NCBI GenBank assembly: GCA_030428915.1
Contig: JAUIDM010000002.1
Span: forward strand, 1-40,623
Length of the DNA stretch: 40,623 nt
Direction: 5' to 3'
From: Alphaproteobacteria bacterium
GTDB lineage: Bacteria; Pseudomonadota; Alphaproteobacteria; Rhodobacterales; Rhodobacteraceae
Position 1 is the stretch's first letter. The number at the start of each line of letters is the position of its first letter. This document shows positions 27,114 to 35,297 of this stretch, piece after piece. A model generated the notes under the pieces. The model was not told where the DNA came from. It searched no databases and saw nothing but the letters and a program-made list of their open reading frames with translations. Both the position numbers and the translations under genes were made by a program.

Positions 27114-28168
27114 CCGTCGAGACACATGACCCGGCCCCGCATCGCGGCGCGCCCGACTGGCTCTGGTATGTCGGCGTCCCCGCCGTCGGCGCGGTCCTCT
27201 ACCTGCTCTATGGTCAGCTGATACCGATTTCGGAATGGGTGACAGCGCTGTTTCCGGTGGCGCGCGACAGCCACACAGGCGAGGCCATCGCGTTTTTCGT
27301 CTACGACGTGCCGAAGGTACTGCTGCTGCTCACAGGCATCGTCTTCGTCACCGGCGTGCTGCGCAGCTGGTTCAGCCCGGAAAAGACCCGCGCGATCCTG
27401 GCGGGCAAGAACCAGATCTGGGGCTATCCGCTGGCCTCGCTTCTGGGCGTGATGACGCCGTTCTGTTCGTGCTCATCGGTGCCGCTCTTCATCGGCTTTG
27501 TCTCGGCAGGCATCCCGCTGGGGGTGACGTTTTCCTTCCTGATCGCGGGGCCGATGGTCGGTCCGGTGGGCCTCGGGCTGCTCTATGGCCTCGTCGGCTG
27601 GCAGATCGCCACGATCTACCTCGTCTTCGGATTCACCATCGCCACGGTCGCAGGGTTCGTCCTCGGGCGCATGGGGCTGGAGCGCTACCTGCAGGACTGG
27701 GTGCGCGAGCTGAACGCGGGCCCCGTGAGCGATCTGCCCGAGGAACGGCTGACGCTGGTGGACCGGCTGAAGATCGGTGTCGAACAGGTGCGTGAGATCG
27801 TTGGCAAGGTCTGGATCTGGGTCCTCGTCGGCATCGGCATCGGCGCCGCGATCCATGGCTACTTACCCGAAGAGATGATGCTGCGGATCATGGGCGGCGA
27901 GGCCTGGTGGTCGGTTCCCGCGGCCGTCGTCGTGGGCGTGCCGATGTACACCAATGCGGCTGGCGTCATTCCCATCGTCGAGGCGCTGCTGGGCAAGGGC
28001 GCGGCGCTTGGCACGACGCTGGCCTTCATGATGTCGGTCATTGCGCTGAGCTTGCCCGAAATGATCATCCTGAAGCAGGTGCTGAAACTTCGCCTGATCG
28101 CGATCTTCCTCGCGGTCGTTTCGGCGGGGATCCTCGCCACCGGCTTTCTCTTCAACTTCCTGCTGTGA
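27110..28168 (+). CDS. COG0701 permease (ArsP/YraQ-like)
   Basis: TPFCSCSSVPLFIGFVSAGIPLGVTFSFLIAGPMVGP; two-half permease with GVPMYTNAAGVIPIVEALLGKGAALGTTLAFMMSV. Confidence 0.9.
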   Translation: MTVETHDPAPHRGAPDWLWYVGVPAVGAVLYLLYGQLIPISEWVTALFPVARDSHTGEAIAFFVYDVPKVLLLLTGIVFVTGVLRSWFSPEKTRAILAGKNQIWGYPLASLLGVMTPFCSCSSVPLFIGFVSAGIPLGVTFSFLIAGPMVGPVGLGLLYGLVGWQIATIYLVFGFTIATVAGFVLGRMGLERYLQDWVRELNAGPVSDLPEERLTLVDRLKIGVEQVREIVGKVWIWVLVGIGIGAAIHGYLPEEMMLRIMGGEAWWSVPAAVVVGVPMYTNAAGVIPIVEALLGKGAALGTTLAFMMSVIALSLPEMIILKQVLKLRLIAIFLAVVSAGILATGFLFNFLL

Positions 28169-28210
28169 GCGACCCTCCGGGTTGAAGCAATTCTTTGAAA
28201 GGACACGCAC

Positions 28211-28447
28211 ATGAAAACCGTCAAGGTCTACGGCCCCGGCTGCAAGCGCTGCGAGACGACCGAAGCCATGGTCAAGGAGGCCGCCGCAAAGCTCGGCGTC
28301 GCGGTCGAGGTCGAAAAGGTCACGGACGCGAAATCCATCGCCATGGCGGGCGTCATGTCCACGCCGGGCATCTCCGTCGATGGCAAACTGGTCCATGCCG
28401 GTGGCCTGCCGGATGCCGGGAAGCTTGATGGCTGGCTCCGCGCATGA
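28211..28447 (+). CDS. Small thioredoxin/glutaredoxin-like protein
   Basis: MKTVKVYGPGCKRCETTEAMVKEAAAKLGVAVEVEKVTD..VMSTPGISVDGKLVHAG; CKRC redox motif and cis-Pro. Confidence 0.9.
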   Translation: MKTVKVYGPGCKRCETTEAMVKEAAAKLGVAVEVEKVTDAKSIAMAGVMSTPGISVDGKLVHAGGLPDAGKLDGWLRA

Positions 28448-29358
28448 TCCGCGCTTTGGTCGCCGCCGTTGCCGTCCTCGCTTCTTCGACCTTCGCCTTG
28501 GCGGATGCCCTCGAGATCCAGCCGGTCACAGATGATGTCTGGGCGATCGTCGGCCCGCTGGAACAGCGTAGCCCGGAAAATCTCGCCAACAACGCCACCT
28601 TCGGACTGGTTGTGACGCCCGAGGGGGCGGTCCTGATCGACCCGGGCGGGTCCTGGCAGGGTGCCGAGATGCTGCACGCCGTCATCCGCACCGTCACCGA
28701 TCAGCCGGTGGTCCATGTCATCAATACGGGCGGACAGGATCACCGCTGGCTCGGCAACGGCTACTGGCAGGCGCAGGGTGCCACGGTGATCGCCTCGGAA
28801 GCGGCGGTCGAGGATCATCGCGCCCGCGCCGACGACCACATGATCGCACTGTCGCAGTTTCTGGGCGAAGGGCTGGACGGGACCGAACCGGCTTATGCCG
28901 ATGTGACCTTTGAGACCGATTATACGCTCGAGTTTGGAGGCCTCACCTTCGAGATCATGCATCGCGGCGCCGCCCATACGCCGGGCGAAAGTTTCATCTG
29001 GCTCGACGAGCGCGACGTGATGTTCACTGGCGATATCGTCTATGTGGATCGTATCCTTGGCAATGGCCCGGCCCGCGACACTGACAGCTGGATCGCTGTG
29101 TTCGAGGTCATGGCGGCATTTGATCCCGCCCACATTGTGCCAGGACATGGCCACGCGACCGATCTGGCCACGGCCACGCGCGACACCTACGACTACCTTG
29201 TGAACTTGCGCACGCAGATCGGCGCGCTGATCGAGGCTGGCGGGGACATCATGGACGCGCCGCAGATCGACCAGTCGGCCTGGGCCTACCTGGACCAGTT
29301 CGAGGCGCTGGCGGGCCGCAATGCGCAGGCGACCTATGAAGAAATGGAGTGGGAGTAA
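28444..29358 (+). CDS. Secreted MBL-fold hydrolase with atypical metal motif
   Basis: Signal peptide; VVHVINTGGQDHRWLGNGYW in place of HxHxDH; HRGAAHTPGESFIWLDERDVMFTGDIVYVDRI; PGHGHATD. Confidence 0.85.
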   Translation: MIRALVAAVAVLASSTFALADALEIQPVTDDVWAIVGPLEQRSPENLANNATFGLVVTPEGAVLIDPGGSWQGAEMLHAVIRTVTDQPVVHVINTGGQDHRWLGNGYWQAQGATVIASEAAVEDHRARADDHMIALSQFLGEGLDGTEPAYADVTFETDYTLEFGGLTFEIMHRGAAHTPGESFIWLDERDVMFTGDIVYVDRILGNGPARDTDSWIAVFEVMAAFDPAHIVPGHGHATDLATATRDTYDYLVNLRTQIGALIEAGGDIMDAPQIDQSAWAYLDQFEALAGRNAQATYEEMEWE

Positions 29359-29762
29359 TGTTGGAGTATCGCGTCACCGCCCGCCGCATCGACAGCCATG
29401 GCTCGGAGGCCGAGGCGAAGGCCGCGCGTCTGGTGCTCGACACCGACATGGCTGGGCGTGACGACGCCTTCAATCCGGCCGAGATGCTGCTGGCCAGCCT
29501 TGCGGCCTGCCTCCTGAAGGGGGCCGAGCGGGTGACGCCAATGCTCAAGTTCGATCTGCGCGGCATCGAGGTCAGCCTGCATGGCGTGCGGCAGGACAGC
29601 CCGCCGAAGATGGTCCGTATCGACTACGAGATCGTGGTCGATACCGACGAAACCGACCAGCGGCTGGACCTCCTGCACCGAAACCTGCGCAAATACGGCA
29701 CCATCTCGAACACGCTGGCTGAGGCCACCGAACTTGTCGGGACGATCCGGCGGAAAGTCTGA
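29358..29762 (+). CDS. OsmC-family protein
   Basis: FNPAEMLLASLAACLLKGAERV ... DSPPKMVRIDYEIVVDTDETDQRLDLLHRNLRKYGTISNTLAEATEL. Confidence 0.88.
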   Translation: MLEYRVTARRIDSHGSEAEAKAARLVLDTDMAGRDDAFNPAEMLLASLAACLLKGAERVTPMLKFDLRGIEVSLHGVRQDSPPKMVRIDYEIVVDTDETDQRLDLLHRNLRKYGTISNTLAEATELVGTIRRKV

Positions 29763-29765
29763 TCC

Positions 29766-30665
29766 GTGCCCCAGACCCATGCCCACGATCACGCGCCGTC
29801 TGTTGATCTTGGCCCGGCCTTTCGTTGGGCCGTCGGGCTCAACACCGCCTATGTGATCGTTGAGGCCATCGCGGGGTTCCTGACCGGGTCGCTGGCGCTG
29901 CTGGCGGATGCGGCGCATAACCTGACCGACGTGGCGGGGCTGCTGATCGCATGGGCGGCGGCGGTTCTGGCGAAACGTGCGGCGACGCGAGCCCACAGCT
30001 GGGGGTTGGGCCGCGCCACGATCATGGCGGCGATGCTGAATGCGCTCGCCATCCTGATTGGCGTCGTCTGGGTGATCTGGGAGGCGTCGCAGCGGTTCCA
30101 GTCGCCGGTCGAGGTGCCGGGGCTGACCATCCTGATCGTGGCGCTGGTGGGGGTCGGCGTGAACACCGGCTCTGCGCTCCTGTTCATGCGCGCGCAGAAG
30201 GACGACCTGAACGCCAAGGGGGCGTTTCTGCACATGGCGGCCGACGCCGCCGTCTCGGGCGCGGTGGTGCTGGCGGCGGCGGGCATTCTGCTGACCGGCT
30301 GGACATGGCTCGATCCGGCCGTCGCCATCGCTGTCAGCCTGCTGATCGCCGTGACGGCTGCGGGACTGTTCCGCGAGGCGCTGCACCTCAGCCTCGATGG
30401 CGTCCCCGACCGGGTGGACCTGGGCGAGGTGGCCGCGTGGCTTGCCCGGCAGGAGGGCATTCGCGATGTGCATGACCTGCATATCTGGCCGCTCTCGACC
30501 ACGCGCACGGCGCTCGCGGTGCATGTGGTCAGCAAGGCGCAGGACACCGATGCGATGCTGCACGACCTTGCCGAGGGGTTGGAGCACGGGTTCGGGATCG
30601 CGCACAGCACGATTCAGGTCGAGCGCGAGCCCTGCGGCGCCAGCTGCCTTCGGGCCCACGCGTAA
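29766..30665 (+). CDS. Cation diffusion facilitator (CDF) transporter
   Basis: GSLALLADAAHNLTDVAGLLIAWAAAVLAKRAATRAHSWGLGRATIMAAMLNA; HMAADAAVSGAVVLAA; GTG start. Confidence 0.92.
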   Translation: MPQTHAHDHAPSVDLGPAFRWAVGLNTAYVIVEAIAGFLTGSLALLADAAHNLTDVAGLLIAWAAAVLAKRAATRAHSWGLGRATIMAAMLNALAILIGVVWVIWEASQRFQSPVEVPGLTILIVALVGVGVNTGSALLFMRAQKDDLNAKGAFLHMAADAAVSGAVVLAAAGILLTGWTWLDPAVAIAVSLLIAVTAAGLFREALHLSLDGVPDRVDLGEVAAWLARQEGIRDVHDLHIWPLSTTRTALAVHVVSKAQDTDAMLHDLAEGLEHGFGIAHSTIQVEREPCGASCLRAHA

Positions 30666-30748
30666 CGCAGGGCATCCATTCCGGGCGCAGCACCAGGTCC
30701 GTCCAGAAGAATCATTTACAAAACTAGGATTGTGGTTATTTTGACGTC

Positions 30749-31066
30749 ATGACCACGACCAGTCCCAATGCCCGCGCCCTTGCCGCACTTGGCCATGATG
30801 CCCGCCTGTCGATCTTTCGCCTGCTGGTGAAGGCCGGGGACGACGGGCTGCGCGTCAGCGATATCGGCGAGCACCTGGGGCTCGCCCCGTCGACCTTGGC
30901 GCATCACCTCTCGACGCTGGTCGATGCGGGGCTGGTGCTGCAGGACAAGCAGGGCCGCGAGGTGTTCAACCGGGTCGATTTTCCCGCGATGCACCGTGTT
31001 GTCGGATTCCTGACCTCCGAATGCTGCGCCGGTGTTGCGGTCCGCGCGTCGGAGGATGCGGCGTGA
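30749..31066 (+). CDS. ArsR-family regulator with C-terminal CC
   Basis: ALAALGHDARLSIFRLLVKAGDDGLRVSDIGEHLGLAPSTLAHHLSTLVDAGLVLQDKQGREVFNRVDF ... TSECCAGV. Confidence 0.92.
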   Translation: MTTTSPNARALAALGHDARLSIFRLLVKAGDDGLRVSDIGEHLGLAPSTLAHHLSTLVDAGLVLQDKQGREVFNRVDFPAMHRVVGFLTSECCAGVAVRASEDAA

Positions 31067-31121
31067 GATGCGCGTGCTCTTTTTCTTGCTCTGAAACAAC
31101 TGCAATTCCGGAGATTTGGTT

Positions 31122-32174
31122 ATGACTGACACAACCCTCCCGACACCCGGCCTCCGGTCCACGCTGCGCCATCTGTGGCAGGACCAGCGGGTCTGGCTCG
31201 CTTCGGCGCTGATCCTCGCGGCGCTGGCGGTGTTCGACGCGCCCCAGGCCGCGGACAGCGCCCTGTTCGCAGGCAATGCCCTGCTGGGCACGGCGCCCTT
31301 CCTGATCCTGTCGATCGCGATCGCCGCTTGGGCAAACGCCACCGGCGCCGACAACCTGATCGCCAAGGCCTTCACCGGCGCGCCGATCCTGATGATCGGG
31401 CTGGGCGCGCTGGCGGGGGGCATCTCGCCTTTCTGCTCTTGCGGGGTGATCCCGCTGATTGCGGCGCTGCTGGCGATGGGCGTGCCGCTGTCCGCCGTCA
31501 TGGCCTTCTGGCTCGCCTCGCCGATCATGGACCCGTCGATGTTCGTGCTGACGGCGGGCGTGCTGGACCTCGAGTTCGCTGTGGCCAAGACCATTGCCGC
31601 CATCGGTCTTGGCGTATTCGGCGGGACGGTGGTGCACCTGATGATGAAGGGCGGTGCCTTCGCCGATCCGCTGCGCGAGGGCATCGGTAACGGCGGCTGC
31701 GGCGGCGCGAAGATCCGCGCGCCGAAGCCGGTGGTGTGGCGCTTCTGGACCGATGCGGACCGCCGGGCGAAGTTCGGCAAGACGGCGCTGACCACGACGC
31801 TGTTCCTCGCCAAATGGCTGACGCTGGCATTCATCCTCGAGAGTCTCATGCTGGCGTGGATCCCGGCGGAAACCGTCACCGCCGCGCTCGGAGGCGAGGG
31901 GCTGCTGCCGATTGTGACCGCGACGCTGGTGGGAGTGCCCGCCTATCTGAACGGCTACGCGGCCCTGCCGCTGGTCGGCGGTCTGATCGAGCAGGGCATG
32001 GCGCCAGGGGCGGGCATGGCATTCCTTGTGGCGGGGGGCGTCACCTCAATCCCGGCGGCGATGGCGGTCTGGGCGCTGGCGCGGCCGCAGGTCTTTGCGC
32101 TCTACATCGGGCTGTCGCTGACCGGTGCCTTTGCATCGGGGCTGCTGTTCCAGCTCTGGACGCAGATGGCATGA
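31122..32174 (+). CDS. COG0701 permease, second copy
   Basis: SPFCSCGVIPLIAALLAMGVPLSAVMAFWLASPIMDPSMFVLTAG; GVPAYLNGYAALPLVGGLIEQGMAPGAGMAFLVAGG; ATG 31122. Confidence 0.9.
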   Translation: MTDTTLPTPGLRSTLRHLWQDQRVWLASALILAALAVFDAPQAADSALFAGNALLGTAPFLILSIAIAAWANATGADNLIAKAFTGAPILMIGLGALAGGISPFCSCGVIPLIAALLAMGVPLSAVMAFWLASPIMDPSMFVLTAGVLDLEFAVAKTIAAIGLGVFGGTVVHLMMKGGAFADPLREGIGNGGCGGAKIRAPKPVVWRFWTDADRRAKFGKTALTTTLFLAKWLTLAFILESLMLAWIPAETVTAALGGEGLLPIVTATLVGVPAYLNGYAALPLVGGLIEQGMAPGAGMAFLVAGGVTSIPAAMAVWALARPQVFALYIGLSLTGAFASGLLFQLWTQMA

Positions 32175-32229
32175 ACACCAGCGGCGGGGCGAATTGCCTC
32201 GCCGCCTTCTTCCAGATCGAAGCCCCATC

Positions 32230-33390
32230 ATGATCCCAAGACTATCCCCGGCGCGACGCGGGCTGATCGTCGCCGCGCTCGGCTCGTCCCTCACCGTGAG
32301 CTGGGCCTCCAGCTACTACATCCCCGCCGTTCTGGCCGTGCCCATGGCCGAAGACCTCGGCCTGTCGCCGGTCTGGGTGTTCGGCGCGTTTTCCATGGCG
32401 ATGGTGGTTTCGGCAATGGTCGGACCCTGGGCCGGGGCGCGGATCGACGGTTTTGGCGGCCGGGGCGTGCTGATGCTGTCCAACCTCGTCTTCGCAGCAG
32501 GACTTGGGCTGCTCGCCGTGGCGCCCTCACCGCTTGTCCTGTTCGCGGGCTGGGCGGTCATCGGGCTCGGCATGGGGATCGGGCTTTACGAGGCGGGGTT
32601 CGCCACGCTGGCGGGGATCTACGGGAAGGAGGCGCGGGGGCCGATCACTGGGATCACCCTGATCGCCGGGTTCGCGAGCACTGTCGGCTGGCCCCTCTCC
32701 GGATTGATGCTGGCGACGTGGGGCTGGCGGGAAGCCTGTATCGGATGGGCGCTGATCCATCTGGCCGTGGCCTTGCCGCTGAATGCGTGGCTGCCAAAGG
32801 GCACCAGGGTGGTAACCACACCGGAGACGCCGGTCGAGGACGGTCCGCCGCCATCCCGACTTGCGCTCTGGCTGCTGGCCTTCGTCTTCGCCGCGACCTG
32901 GTTCAACTCGACCGCCATGGCCGCGCACCTGCCCGGGCTGCTCCAGGCCGCAGGGGCAAGCACGGCGGTCGCCATCGGGGCGGGCGCGCTCATCGGTCCG
33001 GCGCAGGTCGCGGCACGGGTGCTGGAGTTTGGCCTGCTGCGCCGGTTCCATCCGCTTGTCTCGACACGCGTGGCGGCTGCGGCGCATCCCATGGCCGCCG
33101 TGGCGTTGGTGAGTTTCGGGGGACCGGCTGCCTATGCCTTCGCCCTCCTGCACGGGGCGGGGAACGGCATCCTCACCATCGCCAAGGGCACGCTGCCGCT
33201 GGCGCTTTTCGGCGCCGCGGGATACGGGCGGCGGATCGGCTGGCTCAATGCACCCGCCCGCATCCTGCAGGCTGCAGCACCCCTGATCTTCGGCGCCGCC
33301 CTGACGGCCTGGGGCATCTCGGCGATTTGGCTGACAGCGGGGATCGGGGTCGCCTCGTTCATCGCCTTGCTTATCCTCAGGCGAAGCTAA
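32230..33390 (+). CDS. MFS transporter
   Basis: 12-TM-like; LGLSPVWVFGAFSMAMVVSAMVGPWAGARIDGFGGRGVLMLSNLVFAAGLGLLAVAPSP; ATG 32230 preferred. Confidence 0.88.
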   Translation: MIPRLSPARRGLIVAALGSSLTVSWASSYYIPAVLAVPMAEDLGLSPVWVFGAFSMAMVVSAMVGPWAGARIDGFGGRGVLMLSNLVFAAGLGLLAVAPSPLVLFAGWAVIGLGMGIGLYEAGFATLAGIYGKEARGPITGITLIAGFASTVGWPLSGLMLATWGWREACIGWALIHLAVALPLNAWLPKGTRVVTTPETPVEDGPPPSRLALWLLAFVFAATWFNSTAMAAHLPGLLQAAGASTAVAIGAGALIGPAQVAARVLEFGLLRRFHPLVSTRVAAAAHPMAAVALVSFGGPAAYAFALLHGAGNGILTIAKGTLPLALFGAAGYGRRIGWLNAPARILQAAAPLIFGAALTAWGISAIWLTAGIGVASFIALLILRRS

Positions 33391-33402
33391 GGCGCGCTGT
33401 TT

Positions 33403-33978
33403 CTAGGCAGAGGACCATGTCTGCAGGATTTCTTCAGCCCTACGCCTGGGCCTCTTAGTCCGTGGACCAGTGTGGCGACCAAGAACAACAAAGGCGGCCA
33501 GATGCTTGTCGGCAGACAAGTGAAAGGCGTCCCGAAGTGCTCTGGAACGCATTCTCTTGCCGCTCAACGGCTTGGCATGCAGGTCGAGTGACAAAGCGGC
33601 CAGCAGCAGGTTCTGCAACCCCGCCCCGACGCTGATCCATTGCTCCTCTACGGGGACGACGGGGTGGTCTGGCGTCAGACTCGCCAGAATCGCGATAAGA
33701 CACGGCCCCGCCATCGCGCGATCCCGCGCAGATTGTAGTGTCGCAGCATCGGCGGCAGGATCAGCCTCAAGTGCCGCATTCGCAAAAATCTCGCCCAAGG
33801 CCGCCCGCTGATGGGCGGGGACATGAACGAGTTGCAAAGGGTATAGACCACCATGATCGGGCGCTGCGGCCGCAGCACTCGCCAAGACTGCAAGTTCTTC
33901 AGGCGAAAGGTCCGGTCCGGTCAGATGCCGTGGCCCGACGGATCGGCGGGACAGGATTTGCCCCAGTATATCCGTCAT
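33403..33978 (-). CDS. Nitroreductase-family protein
   Basis: LGQILSRRSVGPRHLTGPDLSPEELAVLASAAAAAPDHGGLYPLQLVHV; EEQWISVGAGLQNLLLAALSLDLHAKPLSG; ATGA overlap with moeA stop. Confidence 0.8.
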   Translation of the reverse strand: MTDILGQILSRRSVGPRHLTGPDLSPEELAVLASAAAAAPDHGGLYPLQLVHVPAHQRAALGEIFANAALEADPAADAATLQSARDRAMAGPCLIAILASLTPDHPVVPVEEQWISVGAGLQNLLLAALSLDLHAKPLSGKRMRSRALRDAFHLSADKHLAAFVVLGRHTGPRTKRPRRRAEEILQTWSSA

Positions 33979-35231
33979 TCGCACAATGGCTCGACAGTCA
34001 GCGACTGGCCCGGTCTGACCACCTCGATTTCCGGAGGGATGACGGCGATCCCCATGGCCAGTGCAATGGGCGACATCGAGGCTGAGGCACCCTGTCCAAG
34101 CCGAACTAAGACCGGGCGCCCGAAGGCGTCGCGGGAATCCCACCTGACGGGCACATATTCCCGCCGTCCCGTCGCCCGAACATAGTTGAAGCCTGCGACG
34201 GCGGGTAGCCAGGTGTCCGGTTCTTCCGTCAGCCCTGCAGCCCGGCGCAAGGCGGGCTTGGCGATCTGGGAAAAGGTGATGGCGGCAGCGTAAGGGTTGC
34301 CGGGCAGTCCGAAATACAGCGCCTGACCAAGCCGACCGACGGTCAGCGGCTTGCCGGGGCGGATCGCGACCTTGAGCACGTCAAGCTCGGCGGCCTCGAG
34401 ACGTAACGCGTCAAGGATGTGATCTTCTTCACCCGCCGATACGCCGCCCGAGGAAATTACCACGTCATTGGTCTGTGCGGCATGGCGGATGGCAACACGG
34501 ATGCTTGCGGGGTCGTCCGGAAGGATGCCGAGATCGGTCAGCTCGACCCACGGGAGACGAGACAGCTTCGCCCGCAGAAGCACACGGTTGGAATTATAGA
34601 TTTGCCCCGGCCCAAGGGCGCTACCCGGCTCGGACAACTCGTCGCCGGTGGACAGGATGGCGACGCGCAGGAGGGGCCGCACGGTGACGGACGCGACACC
34701 ACAACCCGCCAGCAGCGCCAGCCTGGGCGGGGTCAGCGCCAGCCCGGCGGCCAAGGCCTGGGCACCATCGGCCACATCCTCACCGCAGCGACGGATGTTC
34801 TGGCCGGAGCGGGGCGCGTTCGTCAGAGAAATCTTGTCTCCGTCGCGTGAGACCTGTTCCTGCATAACGACGGCATCAGCCCCGAATGGCACCGGCGCGC
34901 CGGTGAAGATGCGGGCCGCGGTGCCGGACGCAAGGGTGAGGGCGCGCGCGTCGCCTGCCGCGATGCGGACAGACACGGGCAGGTGCCATGGGCCTTCGCC
35001 GGTCAGATCTGACAGGCGCAAAGCATAGCCATCCATGGCGGAATTGTCGAAGGGTGGCAGCGCGTGAGCCGCCATGATCGGAGTGGCCGTCACGCGACCG
35101 ACCGCTTGATCAAGCGGCAGCATCTCTTGCCCGGTAACTGGGCAGGCCGCAGCGATGGCACGTAGGCGTGCAGCGTCGACGGAAAGCGTTGGCCCGGATT
35201 TGCCTGCTGAACAGACCGCAAGACTCGACAT
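33975..35231 (-). CDS. moeA: Molybdopterin molybdotransferase MoeA
   Basis: PPFDNSAMDGYALR; GTAARIFTGAPVPFGADAVVMQE; VAILSTGDELSEPGSALGPGQIYNSNRVLL; VVISSGGVSAGEEDHI. Confidence 0.95.
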   Translation of the reverse strand: MSSLAVCSAGKSGPTLSVDAARLRAIAAACPVTGQEMLPLDQAVGRVTATPIMAAHALPPFDNSAMDGYALRLSDLTGEGPWHLPVSVRIAAGDARALTLASGTAARIFTGAPVPFGADAVVMQEQVSRDGDKISLTNAPRSGQNIRRCGEDVADGAQALAAGLALTPPRLALLAGCGVASVTVRPLLRVAILSTGDELSEPGSALGPGQIYNSNRVLLRAKLSRLPWVELTDLGILPDDPASIRVAIRHAAQTNDVVISSGGVSAGEEDHILDALRLEAAELDVLKVAIRPGKPLTVGRLGQALYFGLPGNPYAAAITFSQIAKPALRRAAGLTEEPDTWLPAVAGFNYVRATGRREYVPVRWDSRDAFGRPVLVRLGQGASASMSPIALAMGIAVIPPEIEVVRPGQSLTVEPLCE

Positions 35232-35253
35232 GGCTTTTCCCCCTCCCAAAGGA

Positions 35254-35285
35254 AAAAAGCCCGCCCCGAGTGTCTGGGGCGGGCC
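35254..35285 (-). terminator. Rho-independent terminator after aioA
   Basis: Minus strand GCCCGCCCC-AGACACTC-GGGGCGGGC-TTTTTT, perfect 9-bp GC stem followed by six T. Confidence 0.9.
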
Positions 35286-35297
35286 GCTGTAGTCAGA

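Noticed and set aside
29334-30659. 441-aa minus-strand ORF opposite osmC/CDF
   Set aside because: Antisense shadow ORF rich in R/H/G/Q; the sense strand has clear OsmC and CDF motifs.
30716-31879. 387-aa minus-strand ORF opposite arsR/permease
   Set aside because: Low-complexity antisense frame; sense strand strongly supported.
34890-34905. Perfect 16-bp palindrome CACCGGCGCGCCGGTG
   Set aside because: Lies in the conserved FTGAPVPFG codons of moeA; most likely a GC-rich coding coincidence.
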